Shown here: positions 1 to 6,060 of the stretch, piece after piece
Numbering within the stretch: position 1 is the stretch's first letter
Layout: the number at the start of each line of letters is the position of its first letter
NCBI GenBank assembly: GCA_013042025.1
Contig: JABDQY010000106.1
Span: 1 to 6,060, forward strand
From: Bacteroidia bacterium
GTDB taxonomy: Bacteria > Bacteroidota > Bacteroidia > NS11-12g > UBA9320
Reading direction: 5' to 3'
Length of the DNA: 6,060 nt
Notes under the pieces: generated by a model
The model's input: only the letters and a program-made list of their open reading frames with translations
The model's database searches: none
Told to the model about the DNA's origin: nothing
Made by a program: the position numbers and the translations under genes

Positions 1-659
1 GCATAGAATACCGTTGATATTAGTAATTTCTTTTCATCGTAAAACTTGAAAGATTTTCGATATAATCCAGCAACTGTTGCATCGTTAATAAACCTAAACT
101 CAGCAAAACGCTTCGCTCCCATTAAAAATGCTCCACCCATCCAATACGAGAGCAGAATACTTGATGGCGGAACCAAACTCGTTATGACAAACCATCCTAA
201 ACAAAAACGCAACGGATTATTAATGGATTCAGAAACTACATCTAGGTAGATTCTATCCTTGGTTCTGAATGGACGTACATTGTACATAAAACCCATAAAC
301 AACAAGAGAAAACTTGTAACAAAGTATGGAAGAGATATTGTGTATGCTATTGACAATCCTACAATGGCCAGTAAGACATATTCAAAATATACCCACTTGG
401 CTTTCAACCCTTGTGTTACTGAAGGTCTATTCTTTTTAACTGGATGGAATTGATCAAATTCAGCGTCTAACCATTCGTTTATAACATAATTGGCAGATGC
501 AATTAAACAAACACTAACTACGGCAAGCAGCAATTGAACCAGCAACTCCATTGTAACCGCTTGGTTGGCGTACTTAAATGCTAAAACAACTCCTGGTAAC
601 ATGAAGATGTTTTTAAACCAGTGATCCGGACGAGCTATGGATATGTAATGTTTTAACAT
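1..659 (-). CDS. UbiA-superfamily prenyltransferase, DPPR-synthase-like (3' end outside window)
   Basis: I translated this from the reverse complement: an ATG at 659 opens 219 codons with no stop before the left edge. Related proteins have roughly 290-300 residues, so about 75 are missing. The protein is hydrophobic, with membrane segments near residues 39-59, 90-108, 110-128 and 150-170. The first Asp-rich motif of the superfamily is NEWLDAEFDQFHP (61-73), with N61, D65 and D69, followed by KKNRPS (75-80). A second conserved stretch, YLDVVSESINNPLRF (138-152), and a later GAKRFAE resemble decaprenyl-phosphate 5-phosphoribosyltransferases, which join PRPP to polyprenyl phosphate at the membrane. 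The canonical ND of the first motif is NE here. The start lies 3 bp after the methyltransferase stop and has no Shine-Dalgarno sequence. Family assignment is strong. The phosphoribosyl donor is inferred, and another UbiA substrate, such as a quinone or lipid head group, is possible. Confidence 0.88.
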   Translation of the reverse strand, partial: MLKHYISIARPDHWFKNIFMLPGVVLAFKYANQAVTMELLVQLLLAVVSVCLIASANYVINEWLDAEFDQFHPVKKNRPSVTQGLKAKWVYFEYVLLAIVGLSIAYTISLPYFVTSFLLLFMGFMYNVRPFRTKDRIYLDVVSESINNPLRFCLGWFVITSLVPPSSILLSYWMGGAFLMGAKRFAEFRFINDATVAGLYRKSFKFYDEKKLLISTVFY

Positions 660-662
660 GAT

Positions 663-1553
663 TTACGGTTTATCGGTTTTATACATGTATAGCAAGGAAT
701 CACGCAGATTTACCCGCACTACTCGTTTGCTTATAAAGCCAGGTACTGGAATTCGTAAAAACTTTGGAAGGTATTGATATCCCCGTTTAATCAAATAACC
801 TAAATTGAAATACCATGCAGGTCTTAAAAACTTTATTGTTTTTAGATTAGAAGCTTTGGCTACTAAATCCATCGTTTTTGAGTTAAAATAACCAATGTGT
901 GCAATTCTGAAATGCCACCACTTCCATTTTAGACGTTTCGCTAAAAAGGAATCAACATCCGGTGTAATAACAACTAACAATCCATCTGGGGCCAATGCCT
1001 TCTGGATATCTTGCATCAGTTGTTTTGGATTATTTACATGCTCAATTACGTCTACAAGTGTAATTACGTCAAATTTATCGTCTAACCCTTCCATAGGAAA
1101 GATTCCTAGCTTAATAGGTAAGCCTTTCTCAGTAGCAGTTTTCTGCAACCACTTAGAAGGTTCTACACCAATTGAATCGTAACCCATTTCAATGGCTGCC
1201 TCTACCATAATTCCACTTCCAGCACCAATATCCAAATGTTTACCACTTGGCTTTACTGCCTGAATAAGTTTCATTATGCGTTGTTCTTGCAATTTTCGTT
1301 GAGCTCTGGTATTCTCATATTCTTCATCAACTAAGTCTTCATAAAAATGAATAACATCAGTTCCATCGGTACATTGAATAAAGCCACAATTTTCGCATTT
1401 ACTTAATTCACCCGTTTTGCCATAATCAGAATTGGTAATAGCAAAATTGGAGCTATCAATTGTTGCATCCAAATCAGACTTCTTGACCACTTTTAGATTT
1501 GTATGATCACAAACCCAGCATACAGCACTTTGTTTTTCTTCGGTTTTACTCAT
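663..1553 (-). CDS. Class I SAM-dependent methyltransferase with N-terminal cysteine (zinc-ribbon-like) module
   Basis: This 296-residue protein begins with a CxxC pair (C12, C15) and a second CxxCG pair (C53, C56), probably a metal-binding ribbon. This layout is common in methyltransferases of sugar and polysaccharide clusters. The Rossmann-fold methyltransferase domain follows. Motif I is HLDIGAGSG (106-114), which binds S-adenosylmethionine. The acidic end of strand 2 is at GVEP (129-132, E131). DVITLVDVIEHV (162-173) is the post-II region, and PDGLLVVITPD (189-199) is motif III. The HIGYFNSKTM stretch (219-228) matches the usual C-terminal part of the Methyltransf_23/11 type. The substrate is unknown; a sugar or lipid-linked sugar is plausible from the neighbours. 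The start overlaps the end of the upstream HAD gene by 8 bp, which suggests translational coupling, and the prenyltransferase begins 3 bp after the stop. No membrane segment is evident, so it should act in the cytoplasm. Confidence 0.9.
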   Translation of the reverse strand: MSKTEEKQSAVCWVCDHTNLKVVKKSDLDATIDSSNFAITNSDYGKTGELSKCENCGFIQCTDGTDVIHFYEDLVDEEYENTRAQRKLQEQRIMKLIQAVKPSGKHLDIGAGSGIMVEAAIEMGYDSIGVEPSKWLQKTATEKGLPIKLGIFPMEGLDDKFDVITLVDVIEHVNNPKQLMQDIQKALAPDGLLVVITPDVDSFLAKRLKWKWWHFRIAHIGYFNSKTMDLVAKASNLKTIKFLRPAWYFNLGYLIKRGYQYLPKFLRIPVPGFISKRVVRVNLRDSLLYMYKTDKP

Positions 1554-2208
1554 TCAATAATTTAAAATATTGTTGGTTCGCAGTATCTCTGTCAATTTGA
1601 TAATAGCTCACATTAGCATTAGAAGCACACTTGCCGTCTAGCTTTGCTCTATCCCCTACAAATAAAATACTCTCTTTGTCAATTCCATGCAATTGAGCAA
1701 TGTAATTTATGCCCTTAGGTTTTGGTTTTAGTACATTAATTTCGTTTTGTTCCGAACTGTAACAATGTTGAATATTGAGTTTCATTGCATTTAGCTTCTC
1801 ATCTCCTCTAAAATCGGAATATGCACACGTAATAACTCCCTTTTCATTGAGATTATCTATATAACTAGATACGTGCTTGTATGTACATTTTGATAAATAC
1901 TTTAGTGGTCTTTTATGCATCCACGTTTCTACAATTGTCTGAATTTCAGTTAGTGAATGATTTACAAATGGTTGGCACCACTTGTATTGATTTTCCATAA
2001 TATTGACGTTTTTGTTTGCATCTAGTGCATTTTTTTCTCGCTCTCTTCTAAAATGTTTAAGTACATTTATTTCTCCAATTCTCCAAGGTCTAATGCCATA
2101 GTATGCTGCCAATTCTAGAGCCATAAATAGACGCATCTTCTTCTGATTATATAAGGTGCCATCAATATCAAATATTACCATTTTATAGCCATCAGGTAGC
2201 TCTGTCAT
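1546..2208 (-). CDS. HAD-superfamily hydrolase (probable phosphatase)
   Basis: This 220-residue soluble protein carries all four HAD motifs. Motif I is VIFDIDGTLY, with the nucleophile D14 and acid/base D16. Motif II is the serine of AYSDF (S131). Motif III is a lysine in LKPKPKG (K161 or K163). Motif IV is FVGDRAKLD (D186 and D191, magnesium ligands). The roughly 85 mostly helical residues between motif I and about 105 form a C1-type cap, as in small-molecule phosphatases. The catalytic set is intact, so it is probably active. The substrate cannot be read from sequence. Beside a DPPR-synthase-like UbiA gene, removal of the 5'-phosphate from polyprenyl-phosphoryl-phosphoribose is an attractive guess; HAD and UbiA domains are also known as fusions. 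The gene starts 11 bp after the glycosyltransferase stop and overlaps the methyltransferase start by 8 bp. An in-frame ATG at residue 10, directly before motif I, is an alternative start; neither has a ribosome binding site. Confidence 0.87.
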   Translation of the reverse strand: MTELPDGYKMVIFDIDGTLYNQKKMRLFMALELAAYYGIRPWRIGEINVLKHFRREREKNALDANKNVNIMENQYKWCQPFVNHSLTEIQTIVETWMHKRPLKYLSKCTYKHVSSYIDNLNEKGVITCAYSDFRGDEKLNAMKLNIQHCYSSEQNEINVLKPKPKGINYIAQLHGIDKESILFVGDRAKLDGKCASNANVSYYQIDRDTANQQYFKLLNE

Positions 2209-2219
2209 TGCAATAAAAT

Positions 2220-3620
2220 CTATTTAAAAATAGGTTTGAATATCCAATTGAAAAATTTGTTTACCATTGGAGTTGTAGCCATATAAAAGCATACCATTGG
2301 CAGGAAGGGAAACATTCCTCGCTTAAAAGATGAACGTACCATAGATTGCACTGAATAAGCGAAACCATCTCCGCCATTATTCATTTGATAGTATAACATA
2401 AAGTACAATGCAAATGAAATTAAAATACCAATAAGCATAATTGGTTTTGTTTTAATTATGTTTCTAATATTCGCAATAATTACAATCACGAAAATGATAA
2501 AAATTGCACCATACAATTGAGTACTTTCTAGGATGGTGTATACTTGACTTACTAAATCCGTAAATTTATCTGAATCCCAGAATAAATGTTTTACAAATGC
2601 ATCTGAACTGCTATACACATTCTTTATGTAGAATTTGGAGTAAGCTTGCCAGATTATAAATGGTGTGGCACTAATAGCTCCAAAAAGCACAAGTGGTTTC
2701 CAATAATTTGCAATTTTCATGCGATGGTTTCTAAAACCGTCAATAAGCAGCATCAGCCCACCTCCAACAATAAATATTACGCCATCACTTCTTGTCCAAA
2801 CATTTAATCCTACGAGTACAGCTCCCAAGATTAAGTATGACGAGTCTCGTTTCTGAATAAATTCAAAAATTGCGATTAATCCCGCGGCGGCAAATAGTGT
2901 TTGCGGTACATTGGTAAGCGAAAGTGAAGCCATAGCAAGAAACTCAGGCACAGCCACGAGCAATAACGTGAAAAATATGGCGGCAGTTTCGGTTGTGTAT
3001 TTTCGAAATACAGACCAGAAATATATAGCCAAAGAAATGAAGAGCAATACCACTATTATTTTAGTGGAATTTAATCCTGCCATGTATGCAACTGCGAAGC
3101 TGCTATTTACAAAAGGAGGATACGAATGACGTATTCCTGCCGTGGGATTTTCAACATCAAATATTGAATTATTGTAAGTTCCTTCAGCTGCAACAACCTT
3201 AGCCATATAATCGTATCCAGTTATCGAATCATAAGCTGCGGTTGGCCAAAACATGGCTTTGGCGGCCATTGCATAAACGATATATACCACTAATCCAGCG
3301 AGGAAAATCCAACTCAAATTGATGGACTTTAGTTTTTGTATTGGGTAGGTATCGAAGTGAATTATTCTTTTTAAATTCCCTTGCTTCCAAAGTATAGCAA
3401 GTGAAATAATTGCTAGAACACTTGATGTTATTAAAACCAAGCTAAGGGTAAATGGTACTGTAATAAAACTATAAAATACCATTACAAAAGAGAGTAATGC
3501 AAAACCAAAAGGAAAAGCAAGTCCTACTTTTTCACCTAAAGTTAGTTTTGTAGAAATGGTGTTGGTAAGAATAAAACCAAGTACAAATATCAGTACGAAT
3601 ATGAACAGTGTTACAACCAT
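2220..3620 (-). CDS. Polytopic membrane protein, GT-C-like glycosyltransferase
   Basis: This 466-residue protein has about 11-12 hydrophobic segments. Early ones lie near 1-19, 33-51, 56-76 and 103-121. The K/R-rich stretch at 77-99 should be cytoplasmic, which places the following loop (about 122-185) on the outer face. That loop holds YDSITGYDYMAK (130-141, D131 a candidate catalytic Asp) and HSYPPF (165-170). This resembles the 'D...W..KA ... H..YP' pattern of GT-C enzymes that use polyprenyl-phosphate sugars. WTRSDG (275-280) matches the 'K/R-x-E/D-G' element of the same group, and near the C-terminus RSSFKRGMFPFLP resembles its 'R..R...P' end. Such enzymes transfer sugar from a lipid carrier to an acceptor outside the cytoplasm. 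Sugar and acceptor are unknown. A large C-terminal soluble domain is absent; the gene just upstream, 4 bp away, encodes a small anchored outer domain that may replace it. An O-antigen-ligase-like or undefined membrane protein is the alternative reading. Confidence 0.72.
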   Translation of the reverse strand: MVVTLFIFVLIFVLGFILTNTISTKLTLGEKVGLAFPFGFALLSFVMVFYSFITVPFTLSLVLITSSVLAIISLAILWKQGNLKRIIHFDTYPIQKLKSINLSWIFLAGLVVYIVYAMAAKAMFWPTAAYDSITGYDYMAKVVAAEGTYNNSIFDVENPTAGIRHSYPPFVNSSFAVAYMAGLNSTKIIVVLLFISLAIYFWSVFRKYTTETAAIFFTLLLVAVPEFLAMASLSLTNVPQTLFAAAGLIAIFEFIQKRDSSYLILGAVLVGLNVWTRSDGVIFIVGGGLMLLIDGFRNHRMKIANYWKPLVLFGAISATPFIIWQAYSKFYIKNVYSSSDAFVKHLFWDSDKFTDLVSQVYTILESTQLYGAIFIIFVIVIIANIRNIIKTKPIMLIGILISFALYFMLYYQMNNGGDGFAYSVQSMVRSSFKRGMFPFLPMVCFYMATTPMVNKFFNWIFKPIFK

Positions 3621-3624
3621 GTTT

Positions 3625-4188
3625 TTATAGATTTAATGCAAATACTGCGTGTTTACTTCGGTTTCCTGTAATGTGTGGTAGTTTTTCATAACCCCATCCG
3701 TTAATTACTGCGATGTGTGTCGCCTTATCATATAAAGTAGATGTTTCCTTCTCCTTCTCAAAAACTACTTTTCGTGGATATAGAAAATACGAAACCCAAA
3801 CTTTATTTCTCATATGTTTATCAAAATCAGAAGCTACCCCTTCTTGTTGTATGATAGAATCTGGTGGCATTAAAATTATAGCATCTTCGGGTGTGTTGTC
3901 TGAAACATAGTTCAAGAACTGAACGTTGTACCCCATTTTAGCAACCTGTTTCTCTTCAAAGGTTGAATTTTTATACATCTTAATTCGCTTCATATTAAGC
4001 TTAATTAAGGTGTCGGACATCCATTTATATCCTGTGTTAGCATCCTTTACAATCACCACTAGAATAACAAAGACAAAAACTACAACGATGTTATTTATAA
4101 AGGGGATTCCAGTAGATGGTTTCTTTTCCGATTTAGATTGTTTGGGCGGAGCAACCTTCTTTTGAGGGCGTTTCGATTTTTTACTCAT
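3625..4188 (-). CDS. Single-pass membrane protein with C-terminal outer domain; possible GT-C accessory subunit
   Basis: I do not recognise a named family. The 187-residue protein has a very basic N-terminus (about 11 K/R in residues 1-23), one strong membrane segment at about 31-48, and a mixed domain of about 140 residues. The positive-inside rule puts the tail in the cytoplasm and the domain outside. The domain contains NTPEDAIILMPPD (98-110) and WVSYFLYPRKVVF (131-143). This 'P-x-D/G-A-x-I ... Y-x-YPR' pattern resembles the soluble parts that follow the membrane region in some GT-C glycosyltransferases. It is the first gene of the putative five-gene operon and ends 4 bp before the GT-C-like gene, so the two products probably work together. 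The start at 4188 is the first ATG of the frame and gives a normal anchor topology. No cleavable signal peptide or lipobox is seen. That the gene is real is secure; its role is inference. Confidence 0.75.
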   Translation of the reverse strand: MSKKSKRPQKKVAPPKQSKSEKKPSTGIPFINNIVVVFVFVILVVIVKDANTGYKWMSDTLIKLNMKRIKMYKNSTFEEKQVAKMGYNVQFLNYVSDNTPEDAIILMPPDSIIQQEGVASDFDKHMRNKVWVSYFLYPRKVVFEKEKETSTLYDKATHIAVINGWGYEKLPHITGNRSKHAVFALNL

Positions 4189-4220
4189 TTAGATAAGAGA
4201 AGCTTTCTTTTAAATGTTCT

Positions 4221-4228
4221 CAAATATA
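4221..4228 (-). promoter_or_regulatory. Candidate Bacteroidota -7 promoter element for the five-gene operon
   Basis: The minus strand reads TATATTTG here, matching the TAnnTTTG -7 element used by the primary sigma factor of Bacteroidota. It lies about 32 bp before the ATG at 4188, which would leave a short leader. No clear TTTG or TTG -33 element lies at the usual 19-21 bp upstream, so this is a partial match in AT-rich DNA. Confidence 0.4.
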
Positions 4229-4295
4229 TGGATAGCGAAGTGAATTCCTAGTTTGGATTGAATTGTCTTTCGAATCGATTTAAAAATTTGATTTC

Positions 4296-4316
4296 TGTGC
4301 ACATTTAAACGTTTAA
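4296..4316. promoter_or_regulatory. Two adjacent short palindromes in the intergenic spacer
   Basis: TGTGCACA (4296-4303) and TTAAACGTTTAA (4305-4316) are both perfect palindromes separated by one base. They sit in the gene-free 240-bp spacer, about 70-90 bp upstream of the candidate -7 element of the operon. They could be a protein binding site. With AT-rich sequence and no second copy in the window, chance cannot be excluded. The rest of the spacer (4189-4428) holds no gene and no convincing stem-loop plus T-run terminator. Confidence 0.2.
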
Positions 4317-4428
4317 TTGATTGCCATTGCAAATAAAAATCCACAATATGTAATCAACACCTATTCTAGCTCACTTCCATATTTAAGGATAAATTTTGTA
4401 CTAAGCTACAAGTTAAATCAAACCTAGT

Positions 4429-5991
4429 TTATGCATTAGTCGCAACTTTATACGTTGGATCTTCCAACACATTTACGTCAATTAGTTTGTCTGCATTCTT
4501 AAGAAGTTGCCTACAGTCTGCACTCAGGTGCCGAAGATGGACTACCTTTCCTTGTTTTGCATAACGTTCAGTCAATTTATTAACCGCTTCAATAGCACTC
4601 ATATCGGCTATTTTACTTTCAGCAAAATCAATAATTACTTCATTAGGATCATTTTTAACTTCAAACTTGTCTGCAAAAACACTTGTACTGCCAAAGAACA
4701 AAGGTCCATATATTTCATAGTGCTTCACTCCTTCTTCATCTACATACTTACGTGCACGAATTCGCTTTGCACTCTCCCATGCAAAAACCAGTGCTGAAAT
4801 AATTACTCCTATTAATACAGCCAATGCTAAATTATGCATAAAAATGGTAATTAAGATTACCACAATCATCACGAATATATCGTGCTTAGGCATCTTATTA
4901 AGAGCACGAACACTTACCCACTCAAATGTACCTATGGCCACCATAATCATCAATCCAGTAAGAGCAGCTATGGGTACTTGTTCTATTAAGCTAGAACCAA
5001 ACATTATAAACACGAGTAGCATCAAGGAGGCAACAATACCTGAAAGTCTGGCTCTTGCTCCATTTGAAATATTAATTAAACTCTGACCAATCATGGCACA
5101 CCCTCCCATTCCTGAGAAAAAACCAGTAACTAGATTAGCTGCACCCTGAGCCACAGCTTCTTTATTACTAGACCCTCGCGTTTCGGTAATCTCATCAACA
5201 AGGTTTAGTGTAAGTAAACTCTCAACCAATCCAACAGCTGCTACTATGCAAGCGTACGGAAGAATTAGCATGAAATTGGCCCATGTAAAATCAACAGCTG
5301 GAATATGAAATGGGGGGAAACCTCCTTTAATTGAAGTAACTCCATTATCCATTTGGATTAAAACATCTTTAACATTTGGAGTGTCTATCTTCAAGAAATA
5401 AACCAATGTAAATACTACCAAAATAGCTGCTAATGAAGATGGAATTGCTTTGGTAAGCTTTGGTAATCCCCAAATTATGAGCATTGATAGAAGTACTAAA
5501 CCAACCATTATCATTTGAGGTGTTCCTGTCATCCATTCCATTGCACCAGAAACATTCTTTATTTTGAAATAGTCGAGTTGCGACATAAAGATAACTATGG
5601 CTAAACCATTTACAAACCCAAACATTACCGGTTGAGGTACAAGGCGGATGAATTTACCAAGTTTTGCAAATCCAGCAATCATCTGAATAATTCCAGCAAG
5701 TACAACAGTAGCAAAGATGTATTCTACACCATGTGTTTTTGCTAAAGCAACAATAACTATTGCAATAGCACCTGTTGCCCCAGAAATCATTCCTGGTCTA
5801 CCTCCAAATACGGAGGTAATTAGTCCAATTGAGAAAGCAGCATAAAGCCCTGTTAAAGGAGACAGTCCAGCTAAGAAGGCAAAAGCCACAGCTTCAGGAA
5901 CCAAAGCTAACGCCACCGTGATACCAGAAAGTACTTCAGTTGTATAGTTTACTTTTTGTCTAAAATCGAATAGGTTTAGGTATCTTTTCAT
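4429..5991 (-). CDS. SulP-family inorganic anion transporter with STAS domain
   Basis: This complete 520-residue protein fits the SLC26/SulP family: a polytopic transport domain of about 400 residues, then a cytoplasmic STAS domain. The N-terminus has the typical VPEAVAFAFLAGLSPLTGLY (31-50), followed by GGRPGMISGATGAIAIV (63-79) in the anion-binding core. The later KLGKFIRLVPQPVMFGFVNG matches the SulP signature. The STAS domain begins near YGPLFFGS (428-435) and includes IIDFAESKIADMSAIEAV, the helix-1 region of the fold. Known members carry sulfate, bicarbonate or dicarboxylates, often with Na+ or H+. The substrate cannot be fixed from sequence, and I see no carbonic anhydrase or sulfur gene beside it. 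It is the only gene of its transcript in this window: its own promoter lies upstream and a 240-bp spacer separates it from the next operon, so it is probably unrelated to the glycosylation genes. Confidence 0.95.
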   Translation of the reverse strand: MKRYLNLFDFRQKVNYTTEVLSGITVALALVPEAVAFAFLAGLSPLTGLYAAFSIGLITSVFGGRPGMISGATGAIAIVIVALAKTHGVEYIFATVVLAGIIQMIAGFAKLGKFIRLVPQPVMFGFVNGLAIVIFMSQLDYFKIKNVSGAMEWMTGTPQMIMVGLVLLSMLIIWGLPKLTKAIPSSLAAILVVFTLVYFLKIDTPNVKDVLIQMDNGVTSIKGGFPPFHIPAVDFTWANFMLILPYACIVAAVGLVESLLTLNLVDEITETRGSSNKEAVAQGAANLVTGFFSGMGGCAMIGQSLINISNGARARLSGIVASLMLLVFIMFGSSLIEQVPIAALTGLMIMVAIGTFEWVSVRALNKMPKHDIFVMIVVILITIFMHNLALAVLIGVIISALVFAWESAKRIRARKYVDEEGVKHYEIYGPLFFGSTSVFADKFEVKNDPNEVIIDFAESKIADMSAIEAVNKLTERYAKQGKVVHLRHLSADCRQLLKNADKLIDVNVLEDPTYKVATNA

Positions 5992-6031
5992 CGCTGGTTA
6001 TTTGAGAAAATGGTTTCTTTTTAGAAGGCGG

Positions 6032-6039
6032 CAAAAGTA
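6032..6039 (-). promoter_or_regulatory. Bacteroidota -7 promoter element of the SulP gene
   Basis: The minus strand reads TACTTTTG, a full TAnnTTTG match, followed by CCGCC. This 'GTACTTTTGCCGCC' context is common at promoters in flavobacteria and cytophagas. It lies 40 bp before the SulP ATG, giving a leader of about 35 nt. The matching -33 element would fall at or beyond the right edge of the window and cannot be judged. The leader has no Shine-Dalgarno sequence. Confidence 0.65.
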
Positions 6040-6060
6040 CATTTCTATTTAGTTTAAGCT

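Noticed and set aside
46..453. Two plus-strand open frames (46-249 and 259-453)
   Set aside because: They lie opposite the partial UbiA gene, whose conserved motifs are continuous on the minus strand; their own translations show no domain or recognisable pattern.
2911..3129. Plus-strand open frame opposite the GT-C-like gene
   Set aside because: It is a shadow of a well-supported membrane protein frame and has no start signal or family pattern.
3713..4165. Plus-strand open frames (3713-3910 and 3926-4165) opposite the small anchored protein
   Set aside because: The minus-strand frame has a sensible topology and tight operon spacing, whereas these overlap it completely and look like chance frames in AT-rich DNA.
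4394..4409. Small inverted repeat (TTGTA-6 nt-TACAA) downstream of SulP, considered as a terminator
   Set aside because: The stem is only 5 bp, AT-rich, and is not followed by a run of T on the transcript strand.
4420..4427. Second TAnnTTTG match (TAGGTTTG, minus strand) just after the SulP stop, with a TTG 16 bp upstream
   Set aside because: The spacing to the TTG is shorter than usual and it would give a leader of about 230 nt; the nearer TATATTTG is the simpler choice, though this one is not excluded.
4247..4430. 8-bp direct repeat CCTAGTTT at 4247-4254 and 4423-4430
   Set aside because: It is short, has only two copies, and overlaps the SulP stop codon; expected by chance and not evidence of an insertion or attachment site.
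4507..5086. Plus-strand open frames opposite the SulP gene (4507-4797 and 4844-5086)
   Set aside because: SulP and STAS motifs cover this stretch on the minus strand without a break.

Overview
The window looks like chromosomal DNA of a member of the Bacteroidota, possibly a flavobacterium- or cytophaga-like organism. It is AT-rich by eye, its start codons lack clear Shine-Dalgarno sequences, and two TAnnTTTG-type -7 promoter elements sit upstream of genes. One of these lies in the 'GTACTTTTGCCGCC' context that is common before genes in this phylum. All six genes lie on the minus strand, so transcription runs from right to left. I see no RNA gene, insertion sequence, CRISPR array or long repeat.

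Right part (about 4429-6060): a complete SulP-family anion transporter with a C-terminal STAS domain, read from its own promoter close to the window edge. A 240-bp spacer (4189-4428) follows. It has no gene and no convincing terminator, but contains two adjacent short palindromes and a candidate promoter for the next operon.

Left part (1-4188): five tightly packed genes that look like one operon. In order of transcription they encode a small lysine-rich protein with one membrane anchor and an outer domain, a polytopic GT-C-like glycosyltransferase, a HAD phosphatase, a class I SAM-dependent methyltransferase with an N-terminal cysteine (zinc-ribbon-like) module, and a UbiA-superfamily prenyltransferase that runs off the left edge. 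The gaps between them are 4, 11, -8 (overlap) and 3 bp, so translational coupling is likely.

The most interesting reading is a polyprenyl-phosphate-linked sugar pathway. The UbiA protein resembles decaprenyl-phosphate phosphoribosyltransferase. The HAD protein could remove the 5'-phosphate of its product. The GT-C protein, with the small anchored protein as a possible detached outer domain, could use the lipid-linked sugar on the far side of the membrane. The methyltransferase may decorate the sugar or acceptor. This is inference from family and gene order. The genes that would settle it, such as DprE1/DprE2-type epimerase subunits, would lie beyond position 1 if present.
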